Source of the DNA: JBFFXF01 sp041569895
GTDB lineage: Bacteria > Planctomycetota > UBA8108 > JACQVS01
Assembly: GCA_041569895.1 (NCBI GenBank)
Contig: JBFFXF010000108.1
Span: 1 to 21,671, forward strand
Direction of reading: 5' to 3'
DNA length: 21,671 nt
Shown: positions 1-5,954 of the stretch, one piece after another
How the letters are laid out: the number at the start of each line of letters is the position of its first letter
How positions within the stretch are numbered: position 1 is the stretch's first letter
Notes under the pieces: model-generated
Database searches by the model: none
Told to the model about the DNA's origin: nothing
Seen by the model: only the letters and a program-made list of their open reading frames with translations
Translations under genes and position numbers: made by a program

Positions 1-216
1 CTGCTGACCAACAACCCGAAGAAGATCGACGCGTTCATCTACTACGGATACGACCTCGAGGTCGTCGACCAGTTGCCGATCATCGCGCCGCACGACCCGA
101 ATCGGAGCGGCTACCTCCGGACCAAGCGCGACAAGCTCGGACACCGGATTCCGGAGGAGCACCCCGAATCGATCGCCGACGAGAAGCGGCAGCGCAGCCG
201 CGGGAGAAAGCCGTGA
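1..216 (+). CDS. ribA: GTP cyclohydrolase II (RibA or RibBA), C-terminal end only
   Basis: The frame is open from base 1 to the TGA at 214-216 and gives 71 residues, so the gene starts outside the window. It begins LLTNNPKKI, the conserved C-terminal motif of GTP cyclohydrolase II, and continues with GYDLEVVDQLPI and YLRTKRDKLGH, both typical of the end of RibA or of the RibA half of bifunctional RibBA. The enzyme opens the imidazole ring of GTP in the first committed step of riboflavin synthesis in the cytoplasm. The catalytic and zinc-binding part is not visible, so RibA and RibBA cannot be told apart. The tail after DKLGH is basic (RQRSRGRK). Its stop overlaps the GTG start of the next gene, which suggests translational coupling. 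Confidence 0.88.
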   Translation: MLTNNPKKIDAFIYYGYDLEVVDQLPIIAPHDPNRSGYLRTKRDKLGHRIPEEHPESIADEKRQRSRGRKP

Positions 217-1241
217 GATTCCTGCACCGCGTCAACGACGCTCGAATCGCCGCCGCGCGGCGCCACTGCCTCCGCGCCGTCCTCGCGCTGGCCGCCGCGT
301 TGCTCGTCGGATCGCGCGCGGCCGCCCTCGAGGACGGGAAGAAGCAGCCCGACCGCGAGTCGAGCGCGTTCCTGCGATTCGTCGACGAGAAGGACGGTGG
401 TCCGACGCTGGAGACCGCCGTGGTCTCCTACAGTCGCGGCAAGGGTGACGACAAGGTCACTGTCCACCTCGTGGGCGCGGTCCACATCGGCGACGGCGCC
501 TACTACCGGCGCCTCGACACGCTCTTCGAGAAGTACGACGCGCTGCTCTACGAGCTGGTCAAGCCGAAGGACGCCTCGATCGAGGATCTGCGCCGCGCGC
601 AACGGAAGAGCGGCGGCGGCGGCCTCAACATGATCGGCATGCTGCAGCGCTGGTTGAAGGACACCCTCGAGCTCGAGTTCCAGCTCGACGCCGTCGACTA
701 CACGCGCGACAACTTCGTCCACGCCGACCTCGACATCGAGACGTTCTTCGCGCTCCAGAAAGAGCGCGGGGAGTCGCTCTTCACGCTGATTCTGCGCTCG
801 ATCAAGCACGACCTCGAGCGGCAGGCGCGCGGCGAGACCGTCGCGCAGATCACGCTCTTCGATCTGATCCGCATCTTCACGAGCAAGGACCAGGCGCGCG
901 CCTGGAAGCTCGTGCTCGGGCGCCAGTTCAACGAGATCGAGGACGCGCTCGCCGGCATCGAGGGGCCGAACGGATCGGTGATCCTCAGCGAGCGCAACAA
1001 GGTCGCGATCCGCGTGCTCGGGGAGACCATCGGCAAGGGCAAGAAGGAGATCGGCATCTTCTACGGCGCCGGTCACATGCAGGACCTCGAGAAGCGGCTG
1101 CTCGAGAGCGGCTTCGAGAAGGTCCGTCAGGAGTGGCTGGTGGCGTGGGACATGCGCGACGGCGCGACCGGGAAGCGACCGGCCGGCGCCGGGTCGAAGT
1201 CCCGGCCGGAGAGCGCCTCGCCGCGGCGGGCGCGGTTTTGA
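213..1241 (+). CDS. TraB/GumN (PrgY/TIKI-like) family protein, exported
   Basis: The 342-residue product resembles the TraB/PrgY/GumN superfamily, which has a TIKI-like protease fold. The two hallmark GxxH motifs are present: G88-A-V-H91 in VHLVGAVHIGD, followed by the acidic YELV at E114, and G285-A-G-H288 in FYGAGHMQDLEKRL near the C-terminus. Family members are proposed metal-dependent hydrolases, and no substrate can be assigned here. An N-terminal basic stretch followed by AVLALAAALLVGSRAAA (residues 22-38) looks like a signal peptide, so the protein is probably periplasmic or surface-bound. The start is GTG at 213, overlapping the RibA stop (GTGA). A later in-frame start would remove the basic part of the signal. 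The last 30 residues are basic and low in complexity. Confidence 0.8.
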   Translation: MRFLHRVNDARIAAARRHCLRAVLALAAALLVGSRAAALEDGKKQPDRESSAFLRFVDEKDGGPTLETAVVSYSRGKGDDKVTVHLVGAVHIGDGAYYRRLDTLFEKYDALLYELVKPKDASIEDLRRAQRKSGGGGLNMIGMLQRWLKDTLELEFQLDAVDYTRDNFVHADLDIETFFALQKERGESLFTLILRSIKHDLERQARGETVAQITLFDLIRIFTSKDQARAWKLVLGRQFNEIEDALAGIEGPNGSVILSERNKVAIRVLGETIGKGKKEIGIFYGAGHMQDLEKRLLESGFEKVRQEWLVAWDMRDGATGKRPAGAGSKSRPESASPRRARF

Positions 1242-1248
1242 GGACGCG

Positions 1249-1266
1249 GGGACCTCGAGTGGTCCC
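1249..1266 (+). terminator. Terminator-like hairpin without T-tract
   Basis: A perfect 6-bp stem (GGGACC / GGTCCC) with a 6-nt loop lies 8 nt after the TraB/GumN stop codon. No run of T follows, so factor-independent termination is doubtful. It may only stabilise the 3' end of the transcript. Confidence 0.3.
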
Positions 1267-1305
1267 TGCTTCGAGAAACCACGGGATACCGAAGAGACGA
1301 CTTAC

Positions 1306-1414
1306 AAGGAAGGAAGGAAACCGCGGAAAGCAGGAAACGGATAGACGAAACGGGTTCAGCTTCGTGAGCTTCGTTCGAGCCGTCGAACGGACCTTCCTGC
1401 CTTCCGCGTCCTTC
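1306..1414. repeat. Imperfect long inverted repeat, AGGAAGG-type
   Basis: The gap 1242-1421 holds no gene. The left arm, around 1322-1340 (CGCGGAAAGCAGGAAACGG), matches the reverse complement of the right arm at about 1388-1408 (CGCGGAAGGCAGGAAGG, then TCCG) with a few differences. The arms are separated by about 47 nt that include further short self-complementary pieces (AGCTTCGTGAGCT). The purine-rich AAGGAAGGAAGG at the left edge is like the A module of the composite elements at 2996-3052 and 21618-21660. The right arm ends just before the PIG-L start codon at 1422. Confidence 0.55.
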
Positions 1415-1421
1415 TGCGACG

Positions 1422-2180
1422 ATGCCGACCGTGCTGACTCTGATGGCGCACCCCGACGACGCCGAGATTCTCTGCGGTGGGACGCTGGCGCTGCTCTCGA
1501 AGCGCGGCTGGACGGTCCACATCGCCTCCGCGTCGCCCGGTGATTGCGGCTCGCCGGACAGGGCTCCCGACGACATCGCCGCCATCCGTCGGCGCGAGGG
1601 CGCCGACGCCGCCGCCGTCATCGGCGCGACCTTTCACTGCCTCGAGCGCCGCGACCTGCGGATCTTCTACGACGAGGACGGCGTGCGCCGCGCGACCACG
1701 CTCCTGCGGCGCGTCCGACCCGACGTCGTCATCACGCACAGCCCGAGCGACTACATGCTCGATCACGAGGAGACCTCGCGGATGGCCAGGGCGGCCTGCT
1801 TCAACGCGCCGATCCCGAACGCGCCGGTGACCGAGGAGTGCCCGCCGGTGGAGCACATCCCCCACCTCTACTACGCCGATCCGATCGAGGGTGTCGATCC
1901 GCTCGGCGCCGAGGTGCGGCCGTCGATCGTCGTCGACATCTCGAGCGTCATCGAGACGAAGCTCTCGATGCTCGCGAAGCACGCGTCGCAGCGCGAGTGG
2001 CTGCGGGCGCACCACGGCCTCGACGAGTATCTCGAATCGGCGAGGCGCTGGAGCGTCGAGCGCGGCCGGCTCGCCGGGTTCGATTCGGGCGAGGGCTTTC
2101 GCCAGCATCGCGGCCACGCCTACCCGTCGGACGATGCGCTCGCCGACGCGCTGGGCTTCCTCGTCGCCCCGACGTCGTGA
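1422..2180 (+). CDS. PIG-L family (LmbE-like) deacetylase
   Basis: The 252-residue product begins MPTVLTLMAHPDDAE. The AHPDD motif (H10, D12, D13) is the zinc and catalytic signature of the PIG-L/LmbE family, which removes acetyl groups from N-acetylglucosaminyl substrates (MshB, BshB, PIG-L). The LCGGTLALL helix, a later HSPSDYMLDHEETS segment with the likely third metal ligand H115, and RRREGADAAAVIGA also fit. Length matches the BshB1-type branch. Whether the substrate is the bacillithiol precursor or another glycoside cannot be decided, because no BshA or BshC homologue is visible. The ATG at 1422 gives an N-terminus that aligns with the family. The 3' end overlaps the convergent lipoprotein gene by 61 bp. 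Confidence 0.88.
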   Translation: MPTVLTLMAHPDDAEILCGGTLALLSKRGWTVHIASASPGDCGSPDRAPDDIAAIRRREGADAAAVIGATFHCLERRDLRIFYDEDGVRRATTLLRRVRPDVVITHSPSDYMLDHEETSRMARAACFNAPIPNAPVTEECPPVEHIPHLYYADPIEGVDPLGAEVRPSIVVDISSVIETKLSMLAKHASQREWLRAHHGLDEYLESARRWSVERGRLAGFDSGEGFRQHRGHAYPSDDALADALGFLVAPTS

Positions 2181-2995
2181 CAGCCGCCGCAGGCGGACGC
2201 GACGGTCCCCTCTCGCAATCGGTCTTCGCCCTCGAGCGTCACCCACGGCGACTCGCCGCGCAGCCACCGCGTGCGCCGGAACTGGACGACGCGCGCCCCT
2301 CCATCGGGCGCGAGCTCCCACGCCTCGAGGCCGCCGGGCGGGGGAGGCGGATGCCCCTCGACCCGCGCGAGCCCGCCGGGCTGCGCCGCCGTCCGCGCGC
2401 CGGTCGGCGGTCGAGGCCGCGCCGGAAGCGGGCCGGATGAACCGTCCGCCTCGTCGAGCGCGGCGAGGATCCGCTCGAGGATCGCCGCCATCTCGACGTC
2501 ACCCGCAGCGCCGCGCTCACGCAGCCGCGCCGACTCGATCCGCAGGTCATCGAGCAGCATCCGCCGCCCGCGAGGCGGCAGCGGCCCCCCCGCTCCGGAC
2601 CCGAGCGTATCGCCGAGCACCTCGACCTCCGCGCGATCGACCTCGTCGAACGAGGTCCGCGGAGAGATCGGCCGATCTCCCGGCGCATCGTCGCTCCCCG
2701 AGCGCGCGGCGAGCTCGACGATGAACAGTCGGTGAAAGAGAAAATTGGCGGGGTGAAAGGGATCGGCATGATACACCGCAATCGGAGCCGGCCCCTCGGG
2801 AACACCGCCGACGTACCCGTCGGGAATGCGCGGCGGAATCTCGTGGCAGGAAACGGAGAGAAGCACGAGACAGGCGAGAAACGCTGTCGGACATCGCGTC
2901 GTCCCCGTCCCCGTCCCCGTCCCCGTTCCCGTTCCCGTGCCCGTGCCCGTTCCCGAAAAAGCCGCTCGACGTCGCCCGCGGGATCCTGACGTCAT
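2120..2995 (-). CDS. Putative lipoprotein with a single CxxCH heme motif; start uncertain
   Basis: I do not recognise this family. The core reads TAFLACLVLLSVSC-HEIPPRIP, a lipoprotein-like signal with C at 2848-2846, then HADPFHPANFLFHRLFIVEL and a roughly 240-residue mature part. It ends with EGTVASACGGCHDVG, where CGGCH could bind a covalent c-type heme. An exported heme-binding lipoprotein is therefore inferred. The only in-frame ATG before the signal is at 2995. From there the reading passes through a hexamer array (2901-2957) that encodes repeated Gly-Thr, and no Shine-Dalgarno precedes it. The true start may be non-canonical, or the repeat may have displaced it. The stop (TAG) lies inside the convergent PIG-L gene, and the H of CGGCH falls in that overlap. 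Confidence 0.6.
   Translation of the reverse strand: MTSGSRGRRRAAFSGTGTGTGTGTGTGTGTGTTRCPTAFLACLVLLSVSCHEIPPRIPDGYVGGVPEGPAPIAVYHADPFHPANFLFHRLFIVELAARSGSDDAPGDRPISPRTSFDEVDRAEVEVLGDTLGSGAGGPLPPRGRRMLLDDLRIESARLRERGAAGDVEMAAILERILAALDEADGSSGPLPARPRPPTGARTAAQPGGLARVEGHPPPPPGGLEAWELAPDGGARVVQFRRTRWLRGESPWVTLEGEDRLREGTVASACGGCHDVGATRKPSASASASSDG
2901..2975 (+). repeat. D'-type hexamer array (CCCGTN units) plus partial core
   Basis: Tandem hexamers CCCGTC, CCCGTT and CCCGTG run from about 2901 to 2955. They are followed by CCCGAAAAAGCCGCTCGACG, which resembles the start of the conserved core found at 8181, 9580 (-) and 21292. A 34-nt stretch at 2922-2955 is identical, including the order of variable bases (T,T,G,G,T), to 8341-8374. 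On the minus strand the array reads G3N3 repeatedly and is in frame with the lipoprotein gene. Confidence 0.85.
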
Positions 2996-3052
2996 GAAAG
3001 CACGGCAAGGAAGGCAGGAAGGCAGGAAAAGAAAGAAAGGAAGGCACGAAAC
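2996..3052 (+). repeat. A module: purine-rich AGGAAGGC-type stretch
   Basis: A nearly all-purine stretch of AGGAAGGC and GGAAAG-like words contains AAGGAAGGCAGGAAGGCAGG. Reverse-complement relatives occur at 21618-21660, and a shorter one at about 1306-1320. It adjoins the B module through a spacer (3053-3095) whose B-proximal end is also shared with the 21.5-kb locus. No coding potential is credible. Confidence 0.6.
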
Positions 3053-3095
3053 ACCACACAGCGAAAGTCCAGCCGACGAGCGACGAGGACGGGAA

Positions 3096-3440
3096 CACAG
3101 ATTACGCAGATGACGCAGATTGACGCAGAGAGGAGATCCCGGCCGCATCGGACTCGGCGTCCGACTCGGAATCGGAGTCGGCGTCGGTGTCGGTGTCGGA
3201 ATCGGAATCGGAGTCGGAGTCGGAGTCGGCCTCGGTGTCGGTGTCGGAGTCGGTGTCGGCCTCGGTGTCGGTGTCGGCATCGGAGTCGGTGTCGGACTCT
3301 GTCTCGGTGTCTGCCTCCGCCCTCTGTCCTCTGTCTCGGTCCTCTGCGTCCGCCTCGGTCTCGGACTCTCAATCTTGCGCCCATTCATCGAGGACGAGGA
3401 CGAGGACGAGGACGATTCGGGGCCGGGACCGGGAAGCACG
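3096..3440 (-). repeat. Composite stop-anchored element, copy after the F-like gene (D-C-B order)
   Basis: Read on the minus strand, starting right after the stop codon at 3442, the order is as follows. D is a short CCCGGTCCCGGCCCCG (3418-3433). Four GTCCTC-type hexamers follow (3391-3414). After about 80 nt of degenerate sequence comes the long C array of NNCCGA hexamers (3148-3312; TCGGNN on the plus strand). Last is B, based on AATCTGCGT (3096-3130), ending in TGTGTTCCCGTCCTCGTCG. The A module and an oppositely oriented D' array follow. The C array keeps a 6-nt period over about 160 nt while its last two bases vary. This explains the 345-nt gene-free stretch. Confidence 0.8.
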
Positions 3441-3441
3441 C

Positions 3442-4407
3442 TCACAAAAACCTCCCCAACTTCCCCATCACCGCCAGCGCCGCGAGCAGCGCCACGACGC
3501 CGAGCAGCAGGGTCAGCGCCACCGGCAGGAGCTGGACCACGACGTCGAGCCGGCGCCATGTCTGGTCGATGACGCGGGTGCCGCTCTGCTCGAGCGCGCG
3601 CTCGAGGGTCCCGGACTGCTCGCCGGTGTGGACGGAGATGCGCACGTCGTCGGGGATGTCCTCGACGCGCTCGAGGCCTTCGGTGAGCGTCCTGCCGCGG
3701 CCGACGCTGTCCGCGAGTGTGGAGAGCACGTCGCGAACTCGCGCGCTCGGCGCGGTGCGGGCGACGAGCGGGATCGCCGTGGCGAGATCGACGCCGGCGC
3801 CGACGAGCAACCCGAGGAGGCGGAGCGCGCTCCCGAGCGACGATTGCCGGAGGGCTCGACCGATCACCGGCACCCGATCGACGATGCCCTCGACCCAGCG
3901 ACCCGATGACGTCTCCGCGCTGCTGCCGCGCGTCGTCATGGCGCGCATGGCGAAGACGGCGAGAAGCACGGCCGGACCGAAGACGAGAGCCTGTATGGTC
4001 AGATACGCGGCGACCCGCCCCTGGAAGACGAGGAAGAGCGGCAGACCGGCGACCGCGACGACCGCGCACAGCGCCGGGTAGGCGAGTCGCTGCGCCAGAC
4101 GGGCGCGGAGCGCGAGCTGGCGCTCGACCTCGGCCTCGACGCGGCGCAGCATCTCGGGGAGCTTCCCGGAGCGCTCGCCGGCGTCGACCACGGCGATGAC
4201 GGCGAGCGACGGGCCGCCGTGGACGCGTCGCATCGCATCGGCGAGCGTGTCGCCGGCACCCAGCCGGGCGGCGACGCGGTCGGCGTAGCGCGAGAGGGTT
4301 CCTCGACCGAGACGGGAGAAGGATTCGAGGGCCTGGTGGACCGAGACGCCGCTCTCGAGGAGAACGGCGAGCTCGCCGAGGAGAGTGCGGGTCTCCTTCA
4401 GTCGCAT
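3442..4407 (-). CDS. Type II secretion system F-family (GspF/PilC-like) inner-membrane protein
   Basis: The 321-residue product starts directly in the first T2SSF domain (KETRTLLGELAVLLESGVSVHQALES), with VVDAGERSGKLPEMLRRV at residues 73-90. Membrane segments lie near 109-127 and 134-156. A second T2SSF copy follows (LRLLGLLVGAGVDLATAIP, then VHTGEQSGTLERALE), with a last membrane segment near 295-315. Such proteins form the platform that couples the cytoplasmic ATPase to pseudopilus or pilus assembly. It lacks the N-terminal 50-70 residue extension common in GspF and PilC. No E, G or K genes are visible here, so the partner machine is unknown. It lies 37 nt after the ferredoxin gene on the same strand. 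A composite repeat starts within a few bases of its stop. Confidence 0.85.
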   Translation of the reverse strand: MRLKETRTLLGELAVLLESGVSVHQALESFSRLGRGTLSRYADRVAARLGAGDTLADAMRRVHGGPSLAVIAVVDAGERSGKLPEMLRRVEAEVERQLALRARLAQRLAYPALCAVVAVAGLPLFLVFQGRVAAYLTIQALVFGPAVLLAVFAMRAMTTRGSSAETSSGRWVEGIVDRVPVIGRALRQSSLGSALRLLGLLVGAGVDLATAIPLVARTAPSARVRDVLSTLADSVGRGRTLTEGLERVEDIPDDVRISVHTGEQSGTLERALEQSGTRVIDQTWRRLDVVVQLLPVALTLLLGVVALLAALAVMGKLGRFL

Positions 4408-4444
4408 TGCGCCGGCGGTCGGTCCGGGGCGGGTCGGCGCGCGG

Positions 4445-4789
4445 CTACTTCTTCGCCTGGCCGCACCAGTTGAACTCCGGCCGCGTGTACACCTCGATGT
4501 CGCCGTTGACGCTGGTCTGGCAGGCCAGCCGGACCTCGTCCTCGTGGCCGATGCGGAAGAAGCTGAAGCGGCACCGCAGGCGCTCGAGCAGGCCGGGCTT
4601 GCTGGTGTGCTCCATCCCCTCCTTGACGTACACGCGGCACTCGCCGCACTGCGCGAACCCGTGGCAGTTCAGGTACTTGTGAATGCCCGGGTAGAGATCG
4701 ATACCCTCGCGGAGAGCCACCTGACGGAGGTTCTCGCCGGGCTTGCACTCGACCTCTCGGTTCTCGCGGATGAACTTGATCTTGGGCAT
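4445..4789 (-). CDS. [2Fe-2S] plant-type ferredoxin
   Basis: The 114-residue protein has a beta-grasp ferredoxin pattern. The cluster ligands are C42-x5-C48-x2-C51 (NCHGFAQCGEC) and C90 (RLAC), the order expected for plant-type [2Fe-2S] ferredoxins. Three other cysteines (C15, C73, C109) are present, the last in a C-terminal NWCGQAKK tail. It probably carries electrons in the cytoplasm, but no partner oxidoreductase is adjacent. The ATG at 4789 starts MPKIKFIREN, which begins the first beta strand, so the start is secure even though the ribosome-binding site is weak. A plausible promoter lies 62-90 nt upstream, which suggests it can be transcribed separately from the amidase gene, with the F-like gene downstream. 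Confidence 0.9.
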   Translation of the reverse strand: MPKIKFIRENREVECKPGENLRQVALREGIDLYPGIHKYLNCHGFAQCGECRVYVKEGMEHTSKPGLLERLRCRFSFFRIGHEDEVRLACQTSVNGDIEVYTRPEFNWCGQAKK

Positions 4790-4850
4790 CGCTCGTGTTC
4801 GCCGCTCTCGTTCGCTGCTCGTCTTCGCTCGTGGTCCCGACAGGGGCGGT

Positions 4851-4879
4851 ATTGTAGAGAATCGCCCCGGCGATGAAAA
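4851..4879 (-). promoter_or_regulatory. Candidate sigma70-type promoter for the ferredoxin gene
   Basis: On the minus strand TTTTCA (4879-4874) and TACAAT (4856-4851) are separated by exactly 17 nt. They match 4 of 6 and 5 of 6 consensus bases. The -10 lies within a small inverted repeat (GGGGCG ... CGCCCC), which could act as an operator or simply be part of the amidase 3' end. The predicted leader is about 55 nt. Confidence 0.4.
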
Positions 4880-4882
4880 CCG

Positions 4883-5815
4883 TCAAGCGCCTCGCTTTTC
4901 CGGCCCCGAGCCGCCCTCGGGGCCGGGCGACGCGTCGCCGATCGGCCGCGTGATCGGGCCGTAGAACTCCGGCCGTCGGTCGGCGAAGCGGTCGATGCTG
5001 TGGCGGCCCGGCACGCGGACGAGCTTCTTGCGCCGGGCCCGCGACGGGTCGATCTCGGCGATGAGAACGGTCTCCGATTCGCCGTCGGCGAGGGCGAGCG
5101 TCCTGCCGTTGACGTCGACGATCCTCGAGAGGCCGATGAAGCGGAAGCCGCGCTCCTCGCCGACGCGGTTGGCGGCGACGTAGTAGACGACGTTCTCCAT
5201 GCCGCGGGCGGGAATCGCGTGCAGCGCGAACTCCTCGGCGCCCGGAGGCCAGTTGGTCGGCAGCACGATGACGTCGGCGCCGGCGAGCGCCATGACGCGC
5301 GCCGATTCCGGAAAACTGCCGTCGTAGCAGATGTTCATGCCGACGCGGCAGAACGGCAGCTCGTGCACCGCGAACGGTCGGTCACCGGGCGTCACGAAGC
5401 GATCGAGCCCGAGCCACGGCAAGTGGATCTTTCGATATCCGGCCACCAGCCCGGCCGGCGAGACCATCGCGAGCGCGTTGAAGAGGTGCTCGCCGCTCGA
5501 CTCGATGAGCCCGAAGACGATGGTGACGTCGAGCTCGCGCGCCAGCTCCCCGACCCGCTCCGTCGACGGTCCGGGCACCGGCTCGGCGAGGGCGGCGGCC
5601 TCCTCGCGCGACTCGAAGCAGTAGCCGGTGACGACGCATTCCGGGAACACCAGGAGCCGCGCGCCGCCGGCGCTCGCCTCGCGCGCGAACTCGGCGACGC
5701 GTTCGAGGTTGCGCTCGCGGTCGCCGAGCCGGACGTCCATCTGGATGGCAGCGACCTCGAAGGTCTCGGCGTCGCCCGGGGCGCTGTCGGGATCGGAGCT
5801 CATGGCGCTGTCCAT
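4883..5815 (-). CDS. Carbon-nitrogen hydrolase (nitrilase superfamily amidase)
   Basis: The 310-residue product has the full Glu-Lys-Cys triad of the nitrilase superfamily: E59 in LLVFPECVVTGY, K129 in GYRKIHLPWLG, and C163 in MNICYDGSFPESARVMAL. It most likely hydrolyses an amide or carbamoyl bond in the cytoplasm. The sequence does not name the substrate; the NICYDGSFPE context resembles aliphatic amidase or N-carbamoyl amidohydrolase branches rather than Nit1. Two ATGs compete, 5815 and 5803 (MDSAMSS), and neither has a clear Shine-Dalgarno. The first 18 residues look non-conserved. The C-terminal 20 residues are Gly/Pro-rich. It is divergent from the ClC gene, with a 139-nt shared regulatory gap. 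Confidence 0.85.
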   Translation of the reverse strand: MDSAMSSDPDSAPGDAETFEVAAIQMDVRLGDRERNLERVAEFAREASAGGARLLVFPECVVTGYCFESREEAAALAEPVPGPSTERVGELARELDVTIVFGLIESSGEHLFNALAMVSPAGLVAGYRKIHLPWLGLDRFVTPGDRPFAVHELPFCRVGMNICYDGSFPESARVMALAGADVIVLPTNWPPGAEEFALHAIPARGMENVVYYVAANRVGEERGFRFIGLSRIVDVNGRTLALADGESETVLIAEIDPSRARRKKLVRVPGRHSIDRFADRRPEFYGPITRPIGDASPGPEGGSGPEKRGA

Positions 5816-5870
5816 GCTCGCAGGCGGTCATCCGCGGCGGAACCGCGGCGGTGACCAAAATAGAACCGGC

Positions 5871-5899
5871 TTGCCGCTCGCGCCGCGAGTCATTAGATT
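5871..5899 (+). promoter_or_regulatory. Candidate promoter for the ClC gene
   Basis: TTGCCG (5871-5876) and TAGATT (5894-5899) are spaced by 17 nt in the divergent gap 5816-5954. Each matches 4 of 6 sigma70 consensus bases. The surrounding stretch (AGTCATTAGATTAGCGAC) is locally AT-richer than the rest of the window. The leader to the ATG at 5955 would be about 50 nt, and a weak AGGT sits next to the start. Confidence 0.35.
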
Positions 5900-5954
5900 A
5901 GCGACTTTTTCGTCCGGACAAAAGGCGCCTTCGTGCCGATGGCCTGAAGTAGGT

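Noticed and set aside
3148..3312. CRISPR array interpretation of the hexamer repeats
   Set aside because: The period is 6 nt with no unique spacers of about 30 nt and no cas genes.
3120..3909. Long open frames reading as Gly-Val/Gly-Ile or Ser-Glu/Ser-Val repeats
   Set aside because: They are produced by the TCGGNN hexamer array, which lacks stops in several frames on both strands; no start signal or domain is present.
2998..4069. Extension of the lipoprotein frame upstream to 4069 on the minus strand
   Set aside because: It runs through repeat DNA and antisense of the F-like gene; the protein in that part is low-complexity Thr-Pro and Arg-rich sequence.
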